NCBI RefSeq assembly: GCF_038237375.1
Contig: NZ_CP151273.1
Location: 2,294,001-2,358,000, forward strand
Length of the DNA stretch: 64,000 nt
Source: Alcaligenes sp. SDU_A2
GTDB lineage: Bacteria; Pseudomonadota; Gammaproteobacteria; Burkholderiales; Burkholderiaceae_B
Reading direction: 5' to 3'
Shown here: in pieces, positions 42,054-54,366 of the stretch
Layout of the letters: the number at the start of each line of letters is the position of its first letter
Numbering within the stretch: position 1 is the stretch's first letter
Notes under the pieces: model-generated
The model's database searches: none
What the model was told of the DNA's origin: nothing
The model's input: the letters and a program-made list of their open reading frames with translations, nothing else
Made by a program: the position numbers and the translations under genes

Positions 42054-43394
42054 ATGCCATTAAACCAGACCGCCATCGCTCTTGATCTGCTGGCCCATCC
42101 GGCCGACCTGGTCCAGACCTTGAATCAACTCGAGCGCAATCAGGCCGTGCCGGCCGTACGCGCCCTGGACGACGAGCGCCTGCACGCCGTGCTGGAACGC
42201 CCCGAACTGCGCTGGGCCACCGACATGCTGGTCGATGCCGCGCGCCAGCAGCGCGGCACCATGCTCGAAGGCCTGGCCGAAGACCGCATGGCCGACCTGC
42301 TGCAAGATCTGGATGCCAAAGAACGAGACAGCATCCTGGCGCTCCTGTCGCAGCCCACCCGCACCTCTATATTGCAGCTGATGCACTATCCGGCCGACAC
42401 CGCCGGCGGCATCATGACCACCGAATTCCTGCAAGTGCCCATAGACTGGAACGTGGAGCAAACCTTGCAACATATACGCCAGGTCGAAAGTTCGCGCGAA
42501 ACGGTCTATGCCATTTACGTCGTGAACGAGCACAAACAACTGCGTTTCGTAATTCCCCTGCGCAAGCTGGTATGCGCGCCCGCCCAGGCTGCGCTGACCG
42601 ATCTGTGGCGCGGCGAAACGCCGGTTACCGTCCCGGCCTACGCCGACAAAGAGGCGGTGGCGCAGATCATACGCCGGCACGACTACCTGGCCGTGCCGGT
42701 GGTGGACGACGAAAACGTCATCATCGGCATTGTCACGGTCGACGACGTCATCGACGCGCTGATGGATGAAGCCGCCGAAGACATGAACCGCTTTGGCGGA
42801 GCCGAATCCATCGGCAAGCCCTATCTGCAGGCCGGTTTCTGGACCATGATACGCAAGCGTGGCGGCTGGCTGGCCGCCTTGTTCCTGGGCGAGATGCTGA
42901 CGGCCAGCGCCATGCAACATTACGAATTCCAGCTGGAAAAAGCAGTGGTGCTGGCCATGTTCATTCCGCTTATCATGAGCTCGGGCGGCAACTCGGGCTC
43001 GCAAGCCACCTCTTTATTGATCCGTGGCCTGGCCCTGGGCGATGTGCGCCTGGGTGATTGGTGGCGCGTGCTGCTGCGCGAACTGCCGGCCGGCATTGTG
43101 TTGGGCACCCTGCTGGGCGCGGTCGGCTTTGTCCGCATCGAACTCTGGCAGCACCTGGGTCTGTACGATTATGGCGAGCATTCGCTGCTGATCGCCTTCA
43201 CGATCTGGCTGGCCCTGATCGGCATCGTCACCTTCGGTTCCTGCATCGGCTCCATGCTGCCTTTTTTGCTGCAGCGCGTCGGCTTTGATCCGGCCAGCGC
43301 CTCGGCCCCGCTGGTGGCAACGCTGGTGGATGTGCTTGGCCTGGTCATCTATTTTTCGGTTGCGGCCCTGCTTTTGACAGGAACATTGCTCTAA
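42054..43394 (+). CDS. mgtE: Magnesium transporter MgtE
   Basis: A 446-residue MgtE: N-terminal helical domain (residues 15-130), two CBS domains (VTVPAYADKEAVAQIIRRHD), and five C-terminal membrane segments with PLIMSSGGNSGSQATSLLIRG. Imports Mg2+ and is gated by its cytosolic domain. Start at 42054 follows CGGAG. Confidence 0.92.
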   Translation: MPLNQTAIALDLLAHPADLVQTLNQLERNQAVPAVRALDDERLHAVLERPELRWATDMLVDAARQQRGTMLEGLAEDRMADLLQDLDAKERDSILALLSQPTRTSILQLMHYPADTAGGIMTTEFLQVPIDWNVEQTLQHIRQVESSRETVYAIYVVNEHKQLRFVIPLRKLVCAPAQAALTDLWRGETPVTVPAYADKEAVAQIIRRHDYLAVPVVDDENVIIGIVTVDDVIDALMDEAAEDMNRFGGAESIGKPYLQAGFWTMIRKRGGWLAALFLGEMLTASAMQHYEFQLEKAVVLAMFIPLIMSSGGNSGSQATSLLIRGLALGDVRLGDWWRVLLRELPAGIVLGTLLGAVGFVRIELWQHLGLYDYGEHSLLIAFTIWLALIGIVTFGSCIGSMLPFLLQRVGFDPASASAPLVATLVDVLGLVIYFSVAALLLTGTLL

Positions 43395-43549
43395 ATCGCA
43401 CCTTACGCGTCATATAGGGCAAAAAAATCAAACATTTGTAAAAATCTTCTGTAACATACGTTCGCAGTTTCATACACCCGAGGGACGCTTTTGCGAAAAC
43501 TCCCTCTGTATCAGGAATAAAGCAAGGCAACGCCGGCTTTTACGGACCC

Positions 43550-46502
43550 ATGCAGATACTCGAACAGTTCTTCATTCGCGCCGACCAGACGGCCCCTTTT
43601 TTGATCGGCAGTCACAACACCGGCCTGGTCATTCTGTCCTTGCTGGTCGCGATATTTTCGTCCGGCATGGCCTTGCAGACCGCCCATATCGCTCGCATGG
43701 CCGACCTGCGCCTGCACCGGCAAATTGCCATCTGCACCGGCGCAGTCGCGCTGGGCGGCGGCATCTGGACCATGCATTTCATCGGCATGCTGGCCTTCGA
43801 ATTATGCACCCCCGTTCATTACGACCCGACACTGACGATTCTGTCCGTCATCCCCAGTGTCGGCGCATCCTGGGTCGCGTTACAGATACTGTCGCAAGCA
43901 CGCGTGCAGCGTTCGCACCTGATCATGGGGGGCGTGCTGGTGGGGCTGGGCATAGGCACCATGCATTACAGCGGCATGGCGGCCATGCGCATGGCCGCCG
44001 TCCTGAAGTACGAACCCATCATGTTCGGGGTATCCATTCTGGTCGCCGTGGTCTTGGCCATCCTGGCGCTGTGGATACGCTTTAGGCTGCACAGAACGGG
44101 CCTGACCCTGCTACAGCGAATCGTGATCAGCGGCATCATCATGGGCCTGGCCATCGCCGGCACGCACTATACCGGCATGGCCGCCGCCCGCTTTATCGGC
44201 GAACCGAGCCAGCCGGAAAGCATGATCATGTTCAACGCCACCTTCGCCTCGCTGGCGCTGTCCACCTTCACCATCACTGTCACGGTGCTGGTCACCGCCG
44301 CCAATGGCCTGCTGCGCTACCGTCAACTATTTCTGAAGATGGAAGAAAGCGAATCGCACATCCGCGCCATCGTCGACACGGCGGTCGACGGCATCATCAC
44401 GATTAACAGCCGCGGTGCCATCCAGGACTTCAATCATTCCGCCGAGCGCCTGTTCGGCTGGAAGGCAGGTGAAGTGCTGGGGCGCAACATCAATATTCTG
44501 ATGCCCGAGCCGGACCATTCGCGCCACGATGGCTATCTGGCCAACTATCTGCGCTCGAACGACCCCAAGATCATCGGCGTGGGGCGGGATGTTACCGGCC
44601 TGCGCAAAGACGGCAGTCTGATGCCCATGCGCCTGGCCGTAGGCAAGGTGCCCCAACCGGGCGATCCGCTGTTCGTGGGCTTTGTCTCGGATATGAGCGA
44701 TTACAAGGCCATGGCCATGTCCCTGCGCGAAACAGCAGAACGCGCCGAACAGGCCGCACAGGCCAAGACCGCCTTTCTGGCCAACATGAGCCACGAAATC
44801 CGCACCCCCTTAAACGCCATCATCGGATTTTCCGAACTGCTTCTACGCAGCACGTTAAATCCCCAGCAAAACAAACATTTATCCATCGTGCGCAACTCGG
44901 CCCGTTCGCTGCTGGGCCTGCTGAACGACATTCTGGATACCACCAAACTGGAGCGCGGCTCGGTCGAACTGGAAAACATCGACTTTTCCCTGAAAGATCT
45001 GTGCAGCCAGGTCGTAGCCTCGCTGCGCCTGGCTGCCGAGGCCAAGCACCTGGAGTTCCGGCTGCACTGCGCCGACGATCTACAGGACTACTACCGGGGA
45101 GATCCGCTGCGCATCCAGCAAGTGCTCAACAACCTGATCGGCAATGCCATCAAGTTTACTGAACAAGGCTCAGTGCATGTCGATGTTCTCAGCAGCCCCG
45201 ACGGCGTCACCATACAGGTGCGCGATACCGGCATAGGCATGACGCCCGAGCAATTGCAGCATGTGTTTGCACCCTTTGCGCAAGCCGATGTCTCCATCAG
45301 CCGCCGCTTTGGCGGAACCGGCCTGGGCATCACCATCGCCCGCCAACTGATCGAGCTGATGCATGGCAAACTCGATGTCAGCAGCGAACTGGGCCAAGGC
45401 AGCATGTTCCAGATGACCGTGCCGCTACAAGCCGGCGCACCGCCGGCCGACACGACGGACGATGACGCCCTGCCCCATGTGCCGCCTTTGCGCATACTGG
45501 TTGCCGACGATGTCGCCCTGAACCAGGAATTGCTGACGCTAGCCCTGGAGCAACACAACCATACCGTCACCGTCGCCAGCAACGGCCATGAAGCACTGAA
45601 GAAATTGCAGCAGGAACACTTCGATCTGGCCTTGCTCGATGTACACATGCCCGATCTGGACGGGCTGGAAACGGCACGTCGCTGGCGCGCCCTGGAACAA
45701 CAGGAAAACCGCAAAACCCTGCCGCTGATCGCCCTGACCGCCAGCGTCATGGAATCGGACCGGCGCGCCGCCCGCGATGCCGGTATGAACGGCTTTGCCA
45801 CCAAGCCACTGGATATGCCCCGCCTGCTGCTGGAAATCGCCCAGGTTCTGGGGCTGGATAGCTCACAACCCGACAGACAGACATCAGGTGCTGCCAATCT
45901 GAACCTGATCGACTGGGAAGCCGGGACACGACTATGGGGGTCGCAAGAACGCCTGCGCCGCGCCATCCTTAATTTTCTGTCCGACCTGGCCACCCGCTAC
46001 CCCTTAAGCGAAGCCAGCCTGGAACAACCCAACTGGGAAATCGTCCTGAGCAGCCTGCATGGCATACGGGGCACGGCCGGCAATCTGGGCCTGACGCCGG
46101 TCTGCACCCTGGCGGGCGAACTGGAGGACAAGATCCGCCGTGGCGAAACCCGCCACGCCCGCGACCGCATCTACCGTCTGCAAGATGTTCTAAACAGCGT
46201 GGCGTTGGAGCTGAACCTGCACAAGGACACAGCCCCGGTCCAAGCAACAAGCGCCGCAGCAGCACTGACGCCGGCACAGGCCCTGATGTGCCTGCGCAAT
46301 CTGCAAGACAGCCTGCAGCGCAGCGAACTGGACGAGAACGCCTTCCAAGCGGTCTGCCAGCACCTGGACGGCCAAGGCCAAATCACCACCTTATCGAGTC
46401 TGAACAAAGCCATTGATGCGTTTGACTTTGAGCTGGCCAGTTCCATACTTGCCGGGCTGATTGCCGAACTGAACGCCACTCTGGCAACCGACCCCAAGCA
46501 CC

Positions 46503-46510
<8 letters not shown>
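43550..46510 (+). CDS. MHYT-domain hybrid histidine kinase
   Basis: A 986-residue membrane sensor. Residues 20-230 hold an MHYT domain with repeated MHF/MHY/THY triplets (TMHFIGM, TMHYSGM, THYTGM), thought to sense O2, CO or NO through bound metal. Then a PAS domain, HisKA (ANMSHEIRTPLNAIIGFSE), HATPase (GTGLGITIA), a receiver domain (DLALLDVHMPDLDG) and a C-terminal HPt-like region with SLHGIRGTAGNLG. The downstream HD-GYP gene overlaps by 8 bases, so the output probably lowers cyclic di-GMP. Confidence 0.9.
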
Positions 46511-47516
<1,006 letters not shown>

Positions 47517-47580
47517 GCGAGCAGGGCCTTTCGGCGCAGGCGGCAAGGCCCATGAGCGAAGGGCCTGCCTTGGTCCGCCA

Positions 47581-49950
47581 TCATTGCCCGTCCGGGTCCT
47601 GCGCCGTGTGCAGCCAGCGCTGCGCCGGATGCAAGCTGATGCCATGCGCCCGCAGCCGGCGCAGCACGTCAAGCATCAGTTTGCTGCGCACGCGCCGCTG
47701 CTGACGCATACTGGCCAAGAAACAACGCATGCCAAAAGCCAGCCCATCGCCCTGAATACCGTCGCAAAACAATTGCGCCGGCGGATCAGCCAGAATTTCA
47801 ATCTGTTCCGCGACGGCCTGTTGCAACAATTCCATGACCAGATCAGCGTCCACATCCAAGGGCAGGATCAACCGCGTCTCCACGGCCCCCAAAGAGGCGG
47901 GAGTGTAAGTCAGATTACGTACCTGCCGCCCCACCATGTCGGCGTTGGGCACCATCAACATGCTGCGGTCAAAACGCTCGACATAGGTCGCCCGCATACG
48001 AATTTCGCGCACATTGCCCTCGCTGCCATCGACCTCCACCCAATCCCCTACCTTCACCGGACGCTCCAGCATCAGAATCAGGCCGGAAGCAAAGTTCTGC
48101 ACAAGACCACGCAGACCAAAACCCACGCCGACGGTTAGCGCGGTAAAAATCCAGGTCACCGACTCGATCGGCACCCCCAGCATAGACAGGCAGACCACCA
48201 CCAGCACGAAATACGCCGCATAACTTAAAGAGGCCACAATCGCGTTCTGCAACCCCGGCTCCAGGGTCGTAGTAGGCATGAAGCGACGGCGCAGCCAGAT
48301 GCGCAACATTCTGATGAACAGCACGCCCGCCAGGAGCACACCCAGCGCAATCAACCACAGATCCAGGCGCCATTGCACCGCCCCCAGGCGCAACACTTCG
48401 CGCGACACATCCAGCCCCGACTCCAGCATCTGCTTGGGTGCGCTCAGCCAATCCGAACTGATGACCCACACCGTCAGGGCCAGGACAGACAGACGCGCCG
48501 CCGCAAACAGCACAACAATCAGTTGGCTCTGCGCACGGGATTGCCCCGAATCCGCATCACGCTGCCGGGCCTGGACATGAGCCAGCAAACTATCGCCCAT
48601 GTCCTGCAACAACACCATCAGCAAGTAGCCCAGCAGGCCAAACAGCAAGGCCATAGACATGAAATGCGAAATCAGATCGTCCGCCAGACCCTGCCAGCCG
48701 CCCAGAAAAGTCAACAAAGCCAAGGAGTAGACCGCGATCGCTCCGTAGTAGGCCAGACGCGCCCAGGAATAGGCTCGTTCACCCGGCTCGGGCCCTTGCC
48801 CTGCCGGGGCAAGAAAACGCTCGGCCCGCACCCCCCACAAGGCGTAGGCAAACAAGAGCAGGTACAGGGTCGTTACCACGCCCTCGAGCGATTGCACAAA
48901 AATATCGGACAAGCTCAAGACCTCCTTGAAGGCCTCGGCCAGAAACTCGATATACACCAACACCAGAAAAAGATAGGGAAAAAAGCGCAGCCGGGCCTGC
49001 CCCCGGTCCGACACAGGCAACAAACGCCAGGAACTGCGCGGCTGAAACAACACCGCCTGCATCACGGCCAGCACCAACGCCCCCGTCAATGCAGCAAACT
49101 GCCCGTACGCCAGCAAGGCATACTGCCTTTCGGACAAACCAGGCCTATCGAGCGCGATCTGCACAAGCTCTTTGCCCAGCACCCAGACCATGCCCAGCCA
49201 GACCAACAGATTGCCCATCGCCAGAGCAGAGCGCCGCAAGCGGCCGCCCGGCACAAAACGGGCGACCAGACCGGGCAAGGCCTTGAGCATGACACTGCCC
49301 ACCAGTAACGCAGCCAAAGCCAGCCAGAGCGAACCGTCGCCCTGATGCCACGGTTGGCGCCAGCTTGCGCGCCACTCCTGCCAATACTCGACCCATTGTT
49401 CCTTATCGGAAAGCCACGTTTGACGCAACAGGGGAACGCCTTCCAGAAACAGCAGCGAAGGCACCCGCTGCCAGCGTTTTTCATTCTCCAGCCGGCGTCC
49501 CGTATCTTTCAAAAGCTGGCGAGCCTGATCGGCTTCCACCTGGACCAGACGGGCCAGCTTCAGATCGGCCCGCACTGCCGCTTCGGCACGTCGCAGTTGA
49601 TCCCGCTCGGCCCGCACCTGTTCAGGTTCGATCTCTCCGGCACTCTCCTGGCCCAGCTCCTGCAAGCGCGCCTGCAGGAAACGACTACGCTGCTCTAACT
49701 GACGCACAGCGCGTACCGCTATCCCTAACACCTCATCCAGGTTGCTGTCCTGCTGGCTAATATCCGCCACCCGCAAGCCACGCGTATCATCCAGACGCAA
49801 TTGCACCAAGCGCACCGTGTCCTGGGCTTGTTGCAGACTTAACTTCAGTTCCCGATCGGCGGGACCGTCCAGCACCGGCTGCGCCTGCGCCGCAAACGCC
49901 GTCCACAGGCATAGGCACAGCACCAGCCACACTCCACGCAAGACCGTCAT
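47581..49950 (-). CDS. Large MscS-family mechanosensitive channel (1)
   Basis: A 789-residue protein with a signal peptide, periplasmic coiled coil (residues 30-170), many membrane segments and a C-terminal MscS domain (VGVGFGLRGLVQNFASGLILM; VKVGDWVEVDGSEGNVREI). Resembles the large DUF3772/KefA-like channels. The following gene upstream is a paralogue. Confidence 0.88.
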   Translation of the reverse strand: MTVLRGVWLVLCLCLWTAFAAQAQPVLDGPADRELKLSLQQAQDTVRLVQLRLDDTRGLRVADISQQDSNLDEVLGIAVRAVRQLEQRSRFLQARLQELGQESAGEIEPEQVRAERDQLRRAEAAVRADLKLARLVQVEADQARQLLKDTGRRLENEKRWQRVPSLLFLEGVPLLRQTWLSDKEQWVEYWQEWRASWRQPWHQGDGSLWLALAALLVGSVMLKALPGLVARFVPGGRLRRSALAMGNLLVWLGMVWVLGKELVQIALDRPGLSERQYALLAYGQFAALTGALVLAVMQAVLFQPRSSWRLLPVSDRGQARLRFFPYLFLVLVYIEFLAEAFKEVLSLSDIFVQSLEGVVTTLYLLLFAYALWGVRAERFLAPAGQGPEPGERAYSWARLAYYGAIAVYSLALLTFLGGWQGLADDLISHFMSMALLFGLLGYLLMVLLQDMGDSLLAHVQARQRDADSGQSRAQSQLIVVLFAAARLSVLALTVWVISSDWLSAPKQMLESGLDVSREVLRLGAVQWRLDLWLIALGVLLAGVLFIRMLRIWLRRRFMPTTTLEPGLQNAIVASLSYAAYFVLVVVCLSMLGVPIESVTWIFTALTVGVGFGLRGLVQNFASGLILMLERPVKVGDWVEVDGSEGNVREIRMRATYVERFDRSMLMVPNADMVGRQVRNLTYTPASLGAVETRLILPLDVDADLVMELLQQAVAEQIEILADPPAQLFCDGIQGDGLAFGMRCFLASMRQQRRVRSKLMLDVLRRLRAHGISLHPAQRWLHTAQDPDGQ

Positions 49951-49985
49951 ATGCGTCCCTTTATGATGTTGCCTAATCCACCTGT

Positions 49986-52430
49986 TCAAGAACCTGCGGC
50001 CATAGGGCCATTCGTTTCTGCCGCCGGCGCGCTGGCCGCCGGCACAGTCGGCAGGACCGACATAGTCTGCGTATGGTGCAGTACCAGCCGGTTCTGGCGC
50101 AAGCGATCCAGAATCTCGAACATCAGCGCGCTGCGCGTCTTGGCCGAGTTACGTGGCGAGGACACAAAGCTGCTGGCCGTGAACACCAGCCCATTGGCAT
50201 CGAAGCCGTCCAAGGTAACGCCCGGTGCCGGGTCCTCGAGCACGTCCGGATGATCCTGCATCGCGCTGAGCATGATATCGCGCACGCGTTTAGCATCCGT
50301 GTCGATAGGCATATTGATTTTGACATTGACCACACCCAAGGGATTGGTCAAGGTGACATTGCGCACCGGCTTGGTAATAAATTCCGAATTGGGCACGATC
50401 AAGGTAGAACGGTCGAACATTTCAATTTCCGTGGCGCGCGCATTGATCTTGCGCACATTGCCCTCGACCCCGTTCAGGCTGACCCAATCTCCTACTTTGA
50501 TCGGACGTTCGGCCAGCAAAATCAGACCGGACACAAAGTTCTGCACCACCGCCTGCAAGCCAAAACCGATGCCCACCGACAAAGCCGAAATAATCCAGGC
50601 CATGCGCTCCAGGCCTATGCCCAGCGAGGAAATCGTCATGGCGAACACCACGAAATACCCCACATAACTGAACAGATTGGCCGTGGACACACGCATGCCG
50701 GCATCGATACGGGTAGCGGGCAGCAATTGATTGGTCATCCAGCGCTGCAAGACCTTGACGGCAAACATGCCCACCAGCAACACCAGCAACGCCGCCAGCA
50801 CCGAGCCGGGCTTGATCTGCACCTGACCGATGGAGAATCCTGTCAGCAAAAAGCCCAGACGACGTTGCAGCCATTCAGCCGGATCTTCGCCAAACGGCAA
50901 CAGAACCAGAGTCACCGCCGCCACGATCAAGCTCAGGCGAATCGCCCCCGACAACAGGATCACCACCTGGCTGCGGGCGCGCACCTGCGAATTGGAGAGC
51001 TCGTTAGCAGCGCGCTTATCCTTGAACTGCAGCAACAGGCTGTTGCCTATATCGCCCACAAGAGCGACCAGCACATAGCAGGTGCAGATCACCATGCTCA
51101 GCCACAGCGTTTCCTGCACGATCAGACTGCTCAGCGCAATGTAGCCCAGCAGCAAGGCCAACAAGCCCGCCGCAATGACGATACCCAATACCAACGGCAC
51201 AGACCGGAACCAACTGTTGACCCGCGCAACAGGTTTGGTCCCGTCCGGGTCGGCAGAATCCGCCTGCGCAGAAGGCACGCGCAAACCCTGGTTCAGATTC
51301 CAGGCCGCAAAAGCCAGCAACATGCTCAAGGTCAGTGTGTTGAAACTGTTGACCAGCAAGGCCGAGCTAAGGGTGGCGTTGACCAGCCCCAGCAATTGTT
51401 GGGACATCCAGGTCAGGGTGACCATCACCCCCAAGGCCAGCGGCAGCCAGGCCAGCTTGGTGGCCACATCGCCAGGAATCGGCGGTAAACGCCAACTGGG
51501 CCGCTGCGGTGCCAGCAATACCCGGCCCATACCGGTGACAAAGCCGCCAAAATACAAGGAAAACAAGCACTTGGACACAAAGTTGTCCAGCTCGACGGGC
51601 AGATCACCCTGCCATTGCAACAAATTAACGACAATGGCCCCCAACAAACCAGGCGTCAGCGTGTACAGCACAATCAAGGCTGCGGCATAGAACGAACGCC
51701 GCAACCGCGATGGTTTGGTATGGTTAATGGTAAAACCGGCCAGGCCACGGGACAGAAAGAAGGCTGCGCCCATCAGCAGCAACGCCAATATCCCGGCCAG
51801 CCAGAACTCGCGGGCGGGCGCATCAACCATGCGCTTTTCAACATCGTTCACCATGCGCTGCACACGCGCCAGATCCCCCGGCAGGTCGCGCTGCACCATA
51901 CTCCAGAAACGAGGCGTCAGTATGGACTGTGAGCGGCGTCCCAACTCGGCCTGAAACATCTGGCGGCGCTGCTGGGACACCTGATCCATGCCTTGCCGGG
52001 CCTCCACACCGATCAAACGAGCCAGCTTGATCTGACCATCCAGGTTGGACTGGGCCTGCTGCAATTGCGTGCGTTGACGGGCGATGTCCTCGGATTCAGC
52101 CGCCTGCTCGTCCAGCGGCCCTAATTGGGTCAGCCGCGCATCCACGCTGGCCAGCTCCGGCTCCAGCCGGGTCCCGATATCCTGGGCCTGCTCCTGGGCG
52201 TCATTCAGGCTGTTGCGCAGCTCCACCAGATCGGTATCGCTCAGGCCATCGGGCTTTTGCAAACGCCCTTGTACCTTCTGCAAGGTCTGGCGCAAGCCGT
52301 CCAGGGCCTTGCCGGCCTCCTCTACCTGAAGCGCCGTCGGCTCGGCAGCCTGCGCCCCCCCTCCCAGGGAAAGACCAAGAAAGCAAACACACAACAGGGC
52401 GCAAAGCCCCAGGCGGCGCAAGAACTGCAT
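49986..52430 (-). CDS. Large MscS-family mechanosensitive channel (2), DUF3772-like
   Basis: An 814-residue paralogue of the preceding channel with signal peptide, periplasmic coiled coil (residues 35-190), around ten membrane segments and MscS domain (VGIGFGLQAVVQNFVSGLILL; IKVGDWVSLNGVEGNVRKI). Start at 52430 follows GGAG. The pair of divergent large MscS genes may form mixed or separately gated channels. Confidence 0.88.
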   Translation of the reverse strand: MQFLRRLGLCALLCVCFLGLSLGGGAQAAEPTALQVEEAGKALDGLRQTLQKVQGRLQKPDGLSDTDLVELRNSLNDAQEQAQDIGTRLEPELASVDARLTQLGPLDEQAAESEDIARQRTQLQQAQSNLDGQIKLARLIGVEARQGMDQVSQQRRQMFQAELGRRSQSILTPRFWSMVQRDLPGDLARVQRMVNDVEKRMVDAPAREFWLAGILALLLMGAAFFLSRGLAGFTINHTKPSRLRRSFYAAALIVLYTLTPGLLGAIVVNLLQWQGDLPVELDNFVSKCLFSLYFGGFVTGMGRVLLAPQRPSWRLPPIPGDVATKLAWLPLALGVMVTLTWMSQQLLGLVNATLSSALLVNSFNTLTLSMLLAFAAWNLNQGLRVPSAQADSADPDGTKPVARVNSWFRSVPLVLGIVIAAGLLALLLGYIALSSLIVQETLWLSMVICTCYVLVALVGDIGNSLLLQFKDKRAANELSNSQVRARSQVVILLSGAIRLSLIVAAVTLVLLPFGEDPAEWLQRRLGFLLTGFSIGQVQIKPGSVLAALLVLLVGMFAVKVLQRWMTNQLLPATRIDAGMRVSTANLFSYVGYFVVFAMTISSLGIGLERMAWIISALSVGIGFGLQAVVQNFVSGLILLAERPIKVGDWVSLNGVEGNVRKINARATEIEMFDRSTLIVPNSEFITKPVRNVTLTNPLGVVNVKINMPIDTDAKRVRDIMLSAMQDHPDVLEDPAPGVTLDGFDANGLVFTASSFVSSPRNSAKTRSALMFEILDRLRQNRLVLHHTQTMSVLPTVPAASAPAAETNGPMAAGS

Positions 52431-52707
52431 CGGAACGGCTCCAGTATCCGGCATCGCCGCTCCGGCCCCGGCATAGGAACCCGTCGATACGGCGAAGTAA
52501 AAACATGCACAGAATACTCAAGAATCGTGTCGATCGCGCTACCCGATGAAACCAGGAGCATATCTTTTTGGCTCTATGGCCACGATCGGGGCTGGCACAG
52601 GCGGGCTTCGCCCTCGTAGACCAGGTAAAACGTCGTCCTCTTTTCTTTGCCAGCCGTGCAGCAGGTCGGCGTGGCTGGCCAAGAAAACAGCATCGCTGTC
52701 CTACCCC

Positions 52708-54303
52708 TTAGCGGATCTGCTGCGCCACCATAAAGCCCGACGCTCCCGCCAGCCCGGGCCCTGGATGGGTAGACGCACCAATGTGATACACATTTTTGTA
52801 CGGTGTGCGGTGCGCGCGGGCCCCCTGGGTGCTGGCAAAAGGCCGCATCCAAAAAAACTGGTCGGGGGAGCACACACCCGAATACGGATCGCCGCCCACC
52901 AGATTGCAATTGATCTTTTCAAGATCAGCCGGAGACAGAACCTTGACGCCGATGATCTGCTGACGCAGACCGGGCATGACCGCTTCCAGTTGATCGATAA
53001 TGCGTTCGCTGACTGCATCACGCACCGCATCTGTCCACTGCCCATCAGCCGGAACGGCGATCTTGCGGGCGGCATCGCCACGTAGGCGGGCAGGCATATC
53101 CTGCATCTGCATCCACAAAATCCACTTGCCCGAGGGCGCGCGGCCTGGGTCCACCGCGCAAGGCTGACCAATCGCCACCGTCGGCTTGGCCGGGATCAAG
53201 CCATTATTGGCCTGTGCCACGCTCATGCTGACATCTTCCAGGCCATCGGACAGATGCAGCAGCGGCACTTTCAGCAATTCCGGGTCGCTCCAGTTGGGCA
53301 CGCCGTCCAAGGCAATATGGATCTGCATATCGCCACGCCCGAAGCGATACGCCTGCGCCTGTTCGCGCACCGCCGCCGGCGCGCCGGGCAATAGACGTCC
53401 ATATAGCTGCGGCGGCGTTACATTGCACACCACGGCCTCGCTGGCCTCGTAGATCCTGCCGCCGGCGCGCACGCCGCTGGCTTTCTGGCCGTCCAACACA
53501 ATTTGCTCGACTTCCGTATTTAACAGAATGCGTCCGCCGGCTTTTTCGACGATGGCGCACAGCGCGCGCACCAGATTCTGCCCGCCGCCCTTGACCACCG
53601 GCATGCCACCGGCCACCACCGCTGCGAAGGTCAGTTTACCGATCAGGGCCGAACTGGCATCGTCCGGTCCCAGCCCCGAATGCAAGACCCAGGGGGCCAT
53701 CATGCCGCGCACACGATTGTCTTGGATTTCGCGCTCCGCCCAGCGACGAAAGGACTCCAGCGACTCGCGGCCATACTGCACCATGCCGTCCAAGCGGCGT
53801 TTGCGCCACTGCGAAAACAACAAACCCAACAAGCCGCGGCTGTAAGGCTCCGACCCCAGCAAGCCAAAGGTCAGCGCGGCATCGCGCTCGAACAGTTGGC
53901 TGGCCATCTGTCCAAAGGCGGCCCCATCGCCCGCCGCAAAGTCATTGATGCGCTGCACCGCATCGCCCACGTCGCGGCGCAAGGCCAGGCCCCGGCCATC
54001 GCTCCCCACCACGCCGGTGGTATACCCATTATCCAGAAACTCCACGCCGTGGGCCGCCAGATCATCCTTCAGGCGCGCATAAGCGGCACCGGAGGTAAAC
54101 AAGGGATACCAGGACGACAAGACTTCGTGCGTAAAGCCGGGAAACAGTTCTTCTGTGCGTATGCAGCCCCCGGCCCTGTCATTGCGCTCGATGATCAGCA
54201 CTCGCTTGCCGCGCTGCGCCAACAAAGCCGCGCAAACCAGGGAATTGATGCCACTGCCCACCACCACCACGGCATGCCGTTCATTCTTTTTTTCGCTTGT
54301 CAT
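52708..54303 (-). CDS. FAD-dependent phytoene-dehydrogenase-like oxidoreductase
   Basis: A 531-residue flavoprotein with N-terminal FAD-binding VVGSGINSLVCAALLAQRGK, then GG(R/H) region RAGGCIRTEELFPGF, and C-terminal IGASTHPGPGLAGASGFMVA, of the CrtI/PYROXD2 superfamily. It ends the dioxygenase operon; an oxidation or desaturation of a ring or side-chain product is plausible. Confidence 0.82.
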   Translation of the reverse strand: MTSEKKNERHAVVVVGSGINSLVCAALLAQRGKRVLIIERNDRAGGCIRTEELFPGFTHEVLSSWYPLFTSGAAYARLKDDLAAHGVEFLDNGYTTGVVGSDGRGLALRRDVGDAVQRINDFAAGDGAAFGQMASQLFERDAALTFGLLGSEPYSRGLLGLLFSQWRKRRLDGMVQYGRESLESFRRWAEREIQDNRVRGMMAPWVLHSGLGPDDASSALIGKLTFAAVVAGGMPVVKGGGQNLVRALCAIVEKAGGRILLNTEVEQIVLDGQKASGVRAGGRIYEASEAVVCNVTPPQLYGRLLPGAPAAVREQAQAYRFGRGDMQIHIALDGVPNWSDPELLKVPLLHLSDGLEDVSMSVAQANNGLIPAKPTVAIGQPCAVDPGRAPSGKWILWMQMQDMPARLRGDAARKIAVPADGQWTDAVRDAVSERIIDQLEAVMPGLRQQIIGVKVLSPADLEKINCNLVGGDPYSGVCSPDQFFWMRPFASTQGARAHRTPYKNVYHIGASTHPGPGLAGASGFMVAQQIR

Positions 54304-54366
54304 CCTGCATCCTTATTCTTGTTGCCCACAATGGGCCAGGCTTTTTGTACCCTATTTCGCTGCGTC

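Noticed and set aside
50073-51488. 471-codon open frame antisense to the second MscS gene
   Set aside because: His/Gln-rich shadow frame with no recognisable domain.
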